Source of the DNA: Gracilariopsis chorda
Lineage: Eukaryota > Rhodophyta > Florideophyceae > Gracilariales > Gracilariaceae
Direction: 5' to 3'
Length of the DNA: 64,000 bases
NCBI GenBank assembly: GCA_003194525.1
Contig: NBIV01000215.1
Coordinates: forward strand, 1 to 64,000
The notes below the pieces were generated by a model. The model had not been told where the DNA came from and searched no databases. It was given only the letters and a program-made list of their open reading frames with translations. Each line of letters opens with the position of its first letter. Position 1 is the first letter of the stretch. Below are positions 31,299-42,610 of the stretch, piece after piece. Made by a program: the position numbers and the translations under genes.

Positions 31299-32470
31299 AG
31301 TAATTTACAAAGATGAGAAACAACAATTCTAATTTCTTGAAACCCTAAAATTGTGCCGGAGTTTTACAATAATTTCCAATATAAAACAAAGTTGAAATTG
31401 CAAAATGTGGTTGCAATTTGTTTCTTTGCCACCAACGGGCCTATTGCATGAGAAATTAAAAAATTGCTGCAAGAGTTATATTTCTTTGATGCAGCTATGC
31501 GTAGTACAGAGACTCTCGACACACTTCTGTGGGTTTATGATTTGCGGAGTGCTCCCAGTCGGGTTTAAAGCTGTTTTTTGTTTAACCCGCGTCCGTTTGA
31601 AAAGATTGGTCTGCTTTTACTCACAAACTGAAGTGTGCTTTCCGGATCCAATGGGTACGGCATGGCGGCCCTCCCTGAACCTGCAGGGCATGGTTTTGTT
31701 AGGTCCAGGAAGCCCTCAGACTTCCTGATCGCCGTTAAACGACCAGTATTCCACGGACTCGCACCTGACGTTTCTCATATCCGTGGTACTCAGTGGGTTC
31801 TTTTTATGGCGACCTGCACATAAGCTCGTCCTTGCTTAGGTCCCAGGTCAGCAGCAGTGCCCAAAGCAGCAAAAGCTTACAACACTGCGCTATTGGCCAA
31901 GCCTGAAGTGAGAGGGAAAATAGTGGTTAGGGTCAGCAAGGGAGATGGTTTTTGCACTGCACCAGTACAGTATTTATGTCTGTGAAGCATGTTGAAAGGG
32001 CTCAGCACTACTTGCGAGCCACGTGGCGCATGCTGCCTACTGCTGAGTGGCTGGCATTGTAGTCACTTACTGTCATTTACTGTAATGCCGGCATATGAAC
32101 AGAGCGGCAGTTAACATATAGCAGCAGCCAATGAGTTCTGAGCGTTGCTGCAGCTGCTGATGCCGTTGGTGGTGGTGAATGTTTTGAATGGCAAGGTTTT
32201 TGCACCCGCTGAAGGAGGTGTGCAAGGCACTTTATTGGCGCAATGCTTTTGTTCAATCAACAACTACTCTCTACTTCCAGTAGAAATATATATAACGGAG
32301 AGATGTGTTTGCTTTTTCTTTTTCTTAGTATATCATAGGAACTCTACTAATCATTTTTCTGTTGGTCCAGAAACAACTACACGTATTGAACCTTCCTGTC
32401 GTTTCTGATTTATCATTCTAAGCCAAAGTGGTACCTGGATGTCTGTTGGAAGAGCTAGCACACATCTGTG
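31299..32470. other. Region without a recognised gene
   Basis: Low-to-moderate GC sequence between the heptapeptide-repeat relic and the LTR of element C. Short plus-strand frames (31405-31728, 32145-32408) show no motif. I see no RNA gene or transposon end. Confidence 0.5.
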
Positions 32471-33405
32471 TGTGGCAACGCGAAAGGCATTGAAATTGCG
32501 ATGATGCTACTTATAGGAGTATGACGTGGTTACCGTGACGGCTTTACCGTATATGAGTTGAACTCGTACGAGGTGAAGCCAATGGGATGGTTTACTATGT
32601 TAAGCCTAGGAAGGTAGAAATCTAGAACGTATTGCAGGATGACTGGACGCGTGTGCGCATGTGCGTGTGCGACAGCACCATGCTGTGGTGTTATATCTTA
32701 CTTGGGTTGACCCCTCAGGGCTCCTGAAACTGGTCTGGCCACGTGTGTGAACCTGAGGAGGTGTGGACTACTGTAGATAATTATTATATTTTATTTGGTA
32801 GTGTACCTATTTAGATTAGCGCGACCTCATCGTCGCGAGCACTAAGTAAAGTAAACCCGAGACTTCGGTCATTCATAACTGTTTAGTTTGACCTGAAGTA
32901 TCTGGCTCTCGGTTGTGACGTCGTTGCGCAGTGTACTACTCCTCGCGGAGGGTCACTGCATTCGTTTCGCTCAATTCAACCGCTCGGTAAGCATACCGAT
33001 ACTCTGTTTCATAATTGTCGTGTGACATTTATCTACCGGGTGGTACTGGTAGCGCCCCTGTATTGGGTAATTTTTCCGCTACATCCCGTGCATGTGCACC
33101 CTCCGTGGGGTTTGTTTCCACTTTCCGCACGACTTGCCGGGTGGTTTTTCCCCGTCCTCTGGAGGCACCCTTCACCGGGTATATCCTAAACCGCTGCATC
33201 GCGTGGCTCACCAGTCTCTGGTTTTACCGTCTTTCTGGCTCCGTTTCACCTTTCTTTACCCACCTCTGTGGTCAATACAAAATACCTACGGAGTTACGCT
33301 CGTATTACAGGTATACAGAGGGCTCGGTTAATGTGTCTGCCTCCACAGGGAGCAAGGCCCCGGACACATTCAGTGTGATACCCAACCTTCCTGTTTTGCA
33401 CTACA
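32471..33405 (+). repeat. 5' LTR of element C
   Basis: The end (TTTTGCACTACA, 33394-33405) is well supported by the adjoining primer site. The start is placed at TGTGGCAACG because blocks further in (TGACGTGGTTACC, CCACGTGTGTGAACCT, TACTCCTCGCGGAGG) align in order with the LTR of B. The 5' limit could be off by some tens of bases. Confidence 0.7.
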
Positions 33406-33407
33406 GG

Positions 33408-33425
33408 TGGTCTCCCGACCTAGAA
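33408..33425 (+). other. Primer-binding site of element C
   Basis: TGGTCTCCCGACCTAGAA is identical to the site in element A and sits two bases after the LTR end, although the rest of C is heavily mutated. Confidence 0.75.
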
Positions 33426-33646
33426 AGGTTGAGCCCTGCGTGGTTACTTCAACGGAATAACCGTAATAGGTTCACTTCGAAGAAGGATGACTCACGTGGA
33501 GTCAAAGAATAGGTGATCAGGTGGACCATCGGGTGGTGTTCGAGTGATCTCTGTGAAGATTTGTTTTTTGTTTTGTGCTCCGTTCTTCGGATATCTCGTA
33601 ATTGAGCTCTTCAGTACTCTGAGTGGATTGTTTGGCTACTTGAGAA

Positions 33647-35703
33647 ATGCCACCACCCTCTAAGGTTCTTGTGCAGGATCGTCAGGCGTTCCTCAGCCTG
33701 CTGCACCGCTTTCGCGTGGTTCTACCGTCGAGAATTCATCTACTGATGAGGTCTTTCCGGATGTTCGGAGAGCATCCTCTGTTGCTTCAGGTCCGCGAGA
33801 AGTCGCATTTGTTAATCAACCTGTGGTTGAGACACCTTCAGCGGTTATTCCGGGTCTCAATGTTGCTTCGGAGTTATTTTGGCCCCAGTCTCGCCTGTAA
33901 ATCGCTGCTGCGACACATGTGGAACTCTTGGAGAGTGTAACCGAGCTTAGGCGTAAGGTTGAAGACGCCCAGGTTCGGGACATCTCTAACTATGTACGTC
34001 ATTTGAGACAGGATTTGAATTAAATTTTGGCACATCTTGGTACACCCGAGTCTTTTATGAAGGGTTATCAGATATTTAAAGATGAAGTTCGTGAAGCGAC
34101 AATTCGAATGCATTCGCTTCTGGATATTCTTGAAGAGACAATCCGTGTGGGTGAAGCCGTGGACGCACGTGCTCAAGAAAAAGATGATTCGGTTGGTTCG
34201 ATTCACCGCTCGTCCAAATGAAGTCACCGTAAATCCCCAAAGCGAGTTTGCATCTATTCAGATTCATCAGGTTCAATCTCTGACAGTCATTTGAGTTATT
34301 CGTCTTCGGATTCATCGATTTCCAATATCGATCATGGGAGATCTCGCGCGACACGTTCTAATGCAACGTACTACACTCAGGGAGTTATTCATTCTCGCGA
34401 GAGTGGATGGCGCCACATTACGCTTAAAGAGCTGAAGCCGACGAATCCTGTTATCAGGAAACTGTTATAGTATCGATATCACCGCCTTAAGGAATCATCG
34501 AATGATCGATCGTCACGAGGAACTGGAGAAGTCAGGGACTATACCAAAAGAATGAGTCTCACCGTATGGAAGCGGTTTACTGGTGAAGACCGAATGTTGG
34601 CTCTTGACTTCCTCACGAAGATGGTTTAGGAGGCTGATATACTTGAAATGAGTGAAGCATAAGCTTATGTCGCTCTACTGTACTTTCTAACCGGTATGGC
34701 TGAAGATCAGTTCAATTTCGTTCGTAGATCTTCCCGTGCCTCGGAGGGTGAGCTAAACTGTTGGTCAGAAACGGTTCAATATCTTCTCAGATCCTAGGCA
34801 ACTGTTAAAGCTAAACAATATGCGATATTCGCTTTCTGCAATACGAGGCAGAAGCCAGGAGAGACCGAATCGGTTTATTGGACGGGTTTGAATACGGCGT
34901 TTCACCGTTTTGGTAACGTCTATTCTACTCAGGAACGCGGCACCATATTTTTGGATGGTCTTGATGCTGCTACCAGAGCTTTGGCTGCCCACCATCTCGA
35001 AGAGAAACGGAGAGCTACCTACCTCGAATTGGTTCAATTTGCCCAAGCCGACGGAGATACTTATCGTGCTCGATATCCGTCGAAAACTCGACCTTCGAGA
35101 GCTCTCCAAGTAGAAGGATCATCTTCTTTATCGCTATTGCGAGATGGAACCACAACCAGTGATAACGACAACATCCATTTTGCTGGAATTGACTCAGACT
35201 CGTTGGGAACTATGAATCTCCCTTCAAAATCTACGCCGATCGCGGATGTAGTCCCTGCGTGCTATGGAGGCGTTCGGGTTCCGGCTGCTCTGCTCATTTA
35301 TGCAAACAACGGTATGCGTCACACCCGCCCGGGTTGGAAGGACACAACACAACGTCGGGTGGACAATCGACCATCCGATGCTTCAGCCCAGCTGATATGT
35401 TTTATCTCCTACGTACACACTCATGTTGCACTCAAATGGACATTCCCCATGCGGGACGGGTTGAAGATCATCGCAAAATACGAAGCCCTCACGCCTGAGA
35501 AGAAGACTCGTGTTAGGAGGGCTTCATATGAACAGCAGAAGTTCCTGCAAGCATACCTGCCCCAGGTGTCAGCAGACCATGCCATTCGAGCACCTAACCC
35601 TTATAACCAGGTTGAAGACGGAGTACCTGCGAATGGGATTCAATCGGTATCCCCCAAAGTGTTCCAACTACCGAATGTGGTGCAATCCGCTTGGAAAACC
35701 TAA
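33647..35703 (+). pseudogene. gag: Gag relic of element C
   Basis: From about 33700 to 35703 a single frame aligns with the gag of A (TPESFMKGYQIFKDEVREAT, LKELKPTNPVIRKLL, AEDQFNFVRRSSRASEGE, LDGLDAATRALAAHHLEEKRRATYLEL). It is interrupted by stops at several places, for example TAG and TAA where A has Gln codons (MV*EAD and SEA*AY). The zinc knuckle reads CFISYVHTHVALKW where A has CYICYLEGHTASQC, so the second and third Cys are lost. The ATG at 33647 is in another frame, so the true start is uncertain. Confidence 0.8.
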
Positions 35704-35749
35704 TCTCGGGAGTTTCCTCTTCGGGAGGGGCGTCTTCTGAGCCGAAGTT

Positions 35750-38617
35750 GAAGACTGCCGAGGCAGAACAGCTTCGCTTCCCAGGTGGTAAATTCTTACA
35801 CGGATGATTGCTGAAACAGACGTTGACTCATACCAGTTAATGGTTCTAAGTCGACCGTGGATACGTTCCCGTAATTTCCGTATCCCGGATAGGGTTTTGG
35901 TGATGGTCAAGAGAAACTACAAAGTTTATGCCCACCTTGGCCTCTCCAATTAGTTCATGGTTCGACATTTGTTTGTTCTTGATACTGGAGCAGCCCGCAA
36001 CTTAATCCACGCAGATATGGTACCACTGAAAATTCGTGGTAACATTCGCTTTGGACCCACGATGGATATCGCCGACGCGAATAACAACGCGCTGAAGACC
36101 TGGGGGTATATACGACTTCTGGTGAGATTAGGAACCAGTCTGGTACTACTGAACTTCGTTGTATGCGAAAAGCTCGCAGCACCGGTAATAATCAGTTGTG
36201 AATTCTATGATCGCTTTGTTGAAGCTATTCGACCTCGTGCGAAAACAGTGGAGATGGGGAACGGATCCACCGTGCCGATTGTACTGAAACCGTTGAGACG
36301 CGCTACGCGTAAGCGCATTCTGGCGCACAGGAGGTTACCGATATGAATCCAGTTTCCACGAAGCTTCTTGTTTGCAAGTCCATTGCAATAACGCCGGAGT
36401 CACAGACCTGGGTGTCAGTTGTTACCAAACAGAATAGTGTGCACTTCATTCAACCATAACCTTCACTTTACGACAATCATCAACTCGGACTTCCAAATGG
36501 TGTTATCTAGTTTGAACGCGACAAACCTTTTCAGGTCTTGGTTGCTAACTTTGGCCAAACCACCCAGTGGTTAGTCAAAAACCCAGTACGCGATTCCGTT
36601 CTTCCACACCCAGCAGCAATTTTTCCGACGACGTTACCTGTTGCTGAGGTTCTCGGTATAGCAGAAACTAAGGAGGGGGAGAGTGCTGGCGAAGCCGAAA
36701 TCGCGCAAGGTAAGACCGAATAATGGGATTCAGTACCAATGGAACCCGAAGAGGGTATTTTACTGCCCGGTTGTGAACAGAAGGACCCTTTCGAGGAGTT
36801 GGAAAACTTGGATTTAAGTCATGTCCCTGGACACATCGCGAAAGACTACGAGATACTCTGTGGGAGTTTACCTCCATGTGTAATGGCTTCCTCGGAAAAA
36901 TAGGAATAACGGTACACCGTATTCATCTCCCTCCAGGTACAAGGCCAATCGCACAACACCCATATCGGAAATGGCCGAAAGCTCGTGAAGAAGAGAAATC
37001 TCAAGTCCAGAGGTGCTACGCGCTGGCGTGATAGGGCCCGCTCAATCATGACAGGCTTCACCAGTCGTATTGGTTCCGAAACGCAATGGATCTTGGCGAC
37101 TCTGTATTGATAACCGACGTCTTAATGCGGTTACCGTCAAAGAAGTTTATCCACTTCCTCGGATGGACGAGTGTCTCGACTCACTTGGGATTGCTACATT
37201 TTTCACGTCTGTAGACGCCAACAGTGGTTACTGGCAGGTTCCAATCAGAGAGAAAGATCGCGATAAAACCGCATTTGTGTGTCACCAAAGATTTTTTCGG
37301 TTCAAACGGATGCCGTTCGGGCTTACTAATGCACCCGCTACAGTTCAACATGCTATCGATATATTGTTAGCTCTATTCAAGTGGAAAACCTGCTTGGTAT
37401 ACCTGGACGATATCATTGTGTTTTCCGATAACGCGTATGACCACTTAACCCATGTACGTGACATCATACTTATAGTGAACGATGCAAGAATAACTCTCAA
37501 GTTGAAGAAATGCGAGTTATATACAGATTCTGTGAAATACCTTGGACATGTCATTCGTCCTGGGTAACTCTCTGCGGATGAAGTTCAAGTTAAATCGCTC
37601 ACGAATTCAATGAATACGGTGACGCATACGGAACAAAGATGCTTACTTGGATTGTGTAACGTATACCGACTTTTCCTACCCGGGTTTGCGGACATCGCTG
37701 CTCCCTTTCACAGGCTCCTAACCAAGGGACAACCAGTGAACTTGGTACCTTTTGTTGACGCAGAATCTAGTGCTTTCTACAAGCTTGTGGATGCTGTTAC
37801 CTCACCACCAGTCTTGGCTATTCCCAAACGTAGGGTCCCCTATGAAGTGGACACTGATGACAGTGATAACCAGGTTTGTTGTACACTATTTCAGATCACA
37901 GAAAAAAGTGTGAGAAATCCCATCGAATGCTGGTCGGCACGTTTATACGTGCACGAACGTAACTACTCGGTTTCTGAGAAATAGTGTCTTGCCATTGTAT
38001 GAGAATTGACAACGCTGTGGCCTTACTCACTTTCAGGTATATACGGATCATGCATGTATCCGGTGGCTTTTGGAGATCACCGAACCTTCCGGTCGCTTGA
38101 TGCGTTGGCGCTTACGCCTATAGGAGTTTGATTTCGATATATTTTACAGGAAAGGATCCTCTAATGCTCACGCTGATGCGTTATCCTGACTGAGAAGTAA
38201 TGTAGAAGCAGAACTGAGAGCAGATCTGGATATACCATTCTTCAGGGGTCGAGACCTACTTGGAAGTGCTGAAATCCTTTCGGATGATGTATGTGACAAC
38301 ATACTGTCTACCGAAAGCTTAGAATCACCGTCTGGTTCATTTGTAACTACTGCTCTGGAGGTGATGATCCGTGAACAACAATTGGATTCGTTCTGCACGC
38401 AGATTCGGGCACGCCTCAACGGAGGAGGTCGAATACCCTTCGTAGTGAATGATGAGATCTGTCTTGTCAGATGGGTCGAAACTGCACCAATAATTGTGGT
38501 ACCGCACTCATTTCAACAGCGAGTCTTACATATATCCCACTATATGAGGTTAGGAGCTCACTCTGGAGGTCGAAACTTATACTTAACCCTCAGAAGGAAC
38601 TCTTATCTATACCGGCC
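35750..38617 (+). pseudogene. pol: Pol relic of element C (protease, RT, RNase H, start of integrase)
   Basis: The protease is at 35957-36346 (LFVLDTGAARNLIHADM). The RT frame 37070-37567 includes FTSVDANSGYWQVPI, MPFGLTNAPATV and YLDDIIVFSDN. RNase H is at 37610-37984 with VDTDDSDNQVCC (the usual TDASAN is altered). The integrase start is at 38361-38617 (PHSFQQRVLHISHYMRLGAHSGGRNLYLTL). Stops fall between these blocks, and the frame changes between protease linker, RT and integrase. The sequence ends abruptly where element B was inserted. Confidence 0.85.
36669..36681 (+). other. Internal polypurine tract in pol of element C
   Basis: TAAGGAGGGGGAG is preserved exactly in the protease-RT linker of a copy whose surrounding pol has many substitutions and stops. 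It matches the tracts in A (1126-1138) and before the 3' LTR of B. Confidence 0.55.
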
Positions 38618-39542
38618 TGTAGAGCAAAACCCTCTGAAGAGAGTTAGCTTACCGGATGTCCAGGGTCCGCCCTCTATGGAGGTGAACACAGTAGAAGAGC
38701 CCTCTGCTCGTACTCAGTGCAGTGCACGCCGGGTGTAAGACCGGAGACGGTTACTGGATATACTTGCAGAGGTGAAGGAACAAGGGATAGTAAGACCAAC
38801 AGGGAATTGGGGAAAACCCGGAAAAGAGGGGGAAAAGAGATAGGGAAAAAGGGTACTGTAGGACGGTGAACGCTCGTGAGAAAGCACAACCCAGAGCGGA
38901 GCCGCGGACCGTGCGACAAGCGGTGACAGGGCCGTAGGCGGAGCGAAAACGATAAGGAACAACGAAATAATACCCTATACAGGGGCGGAAACCGATCACA
39001 GTCTCAGGACAATCCGTACGTCCGGATGATAAGTATAACCAATAGATGGAGCTTCCTACATGACCCTGAGGGGTAGACGCACCAAAACCAGCCGTGGTTA
39101 CCCTCCGCGAGAAGTAGTGAACCTACGTAGGTGGATACGACTATAGCCCGGCCTTCGGGAGGAACACACGACTCAGTTACCTTTTACTGTAGGGGAGGTC
39201 GGTTGAGGCCAACCTCACCTATGTAGGTTATACTGAAATAAACTAAAACAATTAATTAATATGGTGCACACCTTACGAGGTCCATACACGTGGTCAACCC
39301 ACTGTCAGGGTGCCTCGCACGGCTGTGCCACCAAAATCCACCTGCCAGGTGTCCACAAAGTACAGTATACCACCTGTACCCAGGTGCAATGCCCGACTCA
39401 CCGGTGAAGGTACCCATTATTGACTGTGCCAAATCAACCCAAAACAGGGGGTACTTCGTAACCATAGCCACGTCACCTTAAGGGGTAATATATTCTATAT
39501 GAATGTCTTCACCACCGATACTATCGGTTCCATTGCTCCACA
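38618..39542 (-). repeat. 3' LTR of element B (925 bp)
   Basis: It reads TGTGGAGCA...TGCTCTACA on the minus strand, a 9-bp inverted repeat with one mismatch. The outer end is fixed by the break in the integrase of C. The inner end is fixed by the polypurine tract that abuts it. Confidence 0.88.
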
Positions 39543-39543
39543 T

Positions 39544-39556
39544 CTCCCCCTCCTTA
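39544..39556 (-). other. 3' polypurine tract of element B
   Basis: Minus strand TAAGGAGGGGGAG, then one A, then the LTR start TGTGGAGCA. This position defines it as the plus-strand primer and makes its copies inside pol notable. Confidence 0.85.
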
Positions 39557-39623
39557 AGGCAAGGGTTCACGCCTCCCATCGCGGGAAATCGCCGACTGCC
39601 GGTGCATGAATACTTGAGCCACA

Positions 39624-41414
39624 ATGGCGACTACCGACTCCCCGGTTTCTTATTCACACTCTCACAAGCCTCCGAGCGATCCGGATACAGGTTCACAATC
39701 TCCTCCGATTCCTCGGCTTCAGTCTACTTTTCTGATCTCTCCTCCTTCGCCAGGAATGCAGCCTTTTCACACCAACTCGCTTCCGGGATCATCGCCAGCC
39801 GCGCCGCCGGCTGGGCCCTTCGAGCATCCGGTTGAGACTTCGTCCGCTTCGGCCTACAGTGCTCCCTCACAGGTTCTACCCGGATACTTCGGGGGTTTCC
39901 AATCCGAACCACTCCCTCAGGGGGCACAGGAACATGGTCAAGTACTGACTTTCAACCGTTTCGGGTATCACCCAGTGGGGTCGCAGGGATACCCTCCCTA
40001 TCCACCTGTTCAGGTTCTGGACCTCCAAGCTGTCGCGTGGAATAGCGAGCAGGCCACGCCGTTAACGGTGAACTCCAGGGGCTGGATTTCGCGCGAGTCG
40101 CTGGCCAGTCGTCACCCCCGTACCGACGGGTTAATCTTCTCCCGCGCACTGTGGTTCCATCCAACTGCGGTTGCCGACGATCCTCTGATCGATTCCTACG
40201 CCAATGACGGCTTCCTTCCCGGTGGGATTCCACGCGACATGGTCCGCTCTCGCGATTGGCGCTCCCGCATTGCGGTGGATCCTCATCGACTGTACCGCGG
40301 TCGCAGTGAATCACTCGACCGAGTGCGCTCTGACATGGTCCGCCTGGCCTACGAACGAGTACACCGAGTTCGAGGCAATCATCTAGTACCACCGTCTTAC
40401 GGTCTCGACGTCTCGCACTATCGAACCTACGGAGAGGTGACCTATGGCGATGCTCTGGCAGAGTTCTTTCAACCGGGACACCGGTCGTTGCAACCACAGG
40501 TTTCCCGTGACATGCTATTCTGGAGCCGTCCCCTACTCAGGGCCGAATTTCGCTACCTTCGCAGGTCTCAGACGCAGTACAGCTTCGAACGCCAAGTCCG
40601 GTTTGAACGGAAGACTCGCTCCCGAAGGGGATACTTGATTCCGTACCCTCACGTCAAGGTCGAGCGACTCCGCCACGATGCCATGAGCACGCTGTACGTC
40701 GCGCTTCCCTCCTGGTGGAGTCGTGTCGAAGTCCCTCGTTGGTGTTTCGCTGAACTCCCTCCGAGTCTGTACTACATCGGTTCCGGATTGATTCACAACC
40801 CGTACTCGGGGTACTGGTCCTTGTTGGCAGCAGAATGGGGCGCCCGCGTAGCGGTTCATCTCCTTCGGGACGCTTATGACCACTACAGAGTGTGGTATAT
40901 TCCTCCGTTGCTTCGGTCGGTCATCCGGCATTTGGATTTGTATACCCCATTCGGTTCCCAACAGAACTGGGATGAACTCCTGTCCCTAATCGACTTGATC
41001 GATAATGTGGATCGGAACCGAGTTCCGGTGGAAAACCAACCAGAGGGGGCTACAGGACCATTTGACCATTCTCCGGGATGTCCTTCTACCCATGCAGGGC
41101 TGTTCGTGTACTAAAATCCGTGGGACCAGACTCTCATCTCACGACGCCATGCAATGGCTCTGCTTCGACAACCAGTCATGGTCCCAGTTGGTCACCCGCA
41201 AGGGTTCGTGTTCCATGAGAAGTACGCACCTCCCATCGACTGGGATGATCTGACCCTCGATCACGGGACCGCGGCGGAGCAAGCTCAACCCCAAGCGCTG
41301 AGCGGCGCTACAAATGCGGAGGCTGCTAATGATAACGCTCCCGTGGGGGGTCCACAAGCACCTGAAGGGTGTAACCTCGGCACACCGAGCGGCACCGGGC
41401 CCTCTTCGGGATAA
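39624..41414 (+). pseudogene. Antisense accessory gene of element B (596 codons, one stop)
   Basis: An ATG at 39624 opens a 496-residue frame on the strand opposite to gag and pol, between the 3' LTR and the end of pol. It stops at TAA 41112 but stays open in the same frame to 41414. The first ~110 residues are Pro/Ser-rich. The middle (about 150-440) is Arg-, Tyr- and Trp-rich and looks folded, with blocks such as RSRDWRSRIAVDPHRLYRG, WSRPLLRAEFRYLRR and LLAAEWGARVAVHLLRDAY. No zinc finger, signal peptide or catalytic motif is seen. It begins 82 bp from the LTR, which may supply its promoter. Antisense extra genes at this place are known in some plant Ty3/gypsy elements, but I recognise no homologue. 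Confidence 0.65.
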
Positions 41415-42610
41415 TTAGCACACTGAGCGATCAGTAGATAACCTTCGCTCTCGTACACTTGAGAAATAAAACCACCTAGTGCTACCCGATACTTCGTTGC
41501 TTCTGTTCTTCCTGCCAAAGGATCTTCTCTAGTCTTCGAGCTTTATCTTCGCCTATCTTCTATATTACTTCAAAAGGATTCTTTTTCTTCCACTTCGGGA
41601 TTCTTCTGCCGTGGATGTTGCTATATTGTAACACCGTAATACGGTAGTATATTGACACCGATAATTCGGTAGTTCCGATATTATCTCTTTCTTCATATTA
41701 GAGCCTCCCACATTACATCCACTCTCCTGAGTCCTGTCCAGGTAACCGCAACGCGGGCACGACTACCACAGCTAATGCCGTGATCGGCTTATCCCACCTG
41801 GGCGTTATCCAGGGTTGGAGGCAACTCTGACCGTGATCGACGGTGGTATGAAACGACCTTAGACCTAAGGAGGTGCTCAGTTGGCTCCCAAGTGTCCTCG
41901 TCAGGCCTATATCAGTACCATTGGACTCGATACCGTAGCTTCCCTTCGGGAGTAACATCGTGCTTCACGATACGATCAATCACAAATCCTTGTGGGTAAA
42001 CACCGGGTTCCTCGGTTCCATCTTGCTTTCCCGACATCGGGTAATACTCCTGCCAACCCACGAGGGTGGCAGAGTCGTGTATGAGCGTTCCGACTACGGA
42101 AAGAGAGACGACAACGACAGCTGCAAACCATGATAACGGGGATTCATTCTTCTACGCCACTGGCGCTCAAACTCTACAAGAGTGCTTTCTGCTGCAAGCT
42201 CTCGACTTCCGGGTTCCGGAGAACCACTTTCCTTCCGGTCGGGGTGTCTGGCACATTGTTCCGGTACGCGGGGGAGATTCGCTGTGGCGGAGGTGTGGCG
42301 AGTACACTCCCTGTGCAGGGCGGCGGATTGCGCGGGCTACGGCGCATTGTCAGCCACCCGTGTTAGGGTCAGGGCAGGGTACCTGCACACCACACACTGT
42401 TGGGGCGGCGCATTGCTGTACTAGTGCACCGTGAAACGGTCTCCCACGACGTGCTTCGCAATGGCACCACTGGCGTGAGCGCATCTGCTGTGGCGGAGTC
42501 CAACACTGACTCGTGTACTGCCGATTGCGCCCACCCTCACGGGGTCTGAACGTGGTTGTAACAGGTCCTGAACCAGGATTTTCCAATTATTTCTACAGAA
42601 ATCGTCTGTT
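41415..42610. other. Tail region of element B without a recognised gene
   Basis: This stretch separates the antisense gene from pol. A short inverted stretch (AACACCGTAATACGGTAGTATATTGACACCG, 41630-41660 in part) shows two near-repeats of ACACCGTAATACGGTAG and ACACCGATAATTCGGTAG. A 122-residue plus-strand frame at 42066-42434 has no known motif. Confidence 0.5.

Larger units (their letters stand above)
32471..38617 (+). mobile_element. Ty3/gypsy element C, old and truncated by element B
   Basis: The order is a plus-strand 5' LTR, primer site, gag, protease, RT-RNase H and the start of integrase. At 38617 the integrase breaks off in the middle of the YLTLRKNFYW-like motif, where the LTR of element B begins in reverse orientation. 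The remaining integrase and 3' LTR are not found in the window. Most damage is point mutation to stop codons (TAG/TAA) rather than indels, and the gag knuckle has lost its Cys residues. This is the oldest of the three relatives. Confidence 0.9.

Noticed and set aside
33015-33512. A 165-residue ORF at the start of element C
   Set aside because: It lies almost wholly within the LTR and runs through the primer-binding site.
42066-42434. A 122-residue ORF in the tail of element B
   Set aside because: No motif, no start context, and other frames in this GC-rich stretch are equally open.
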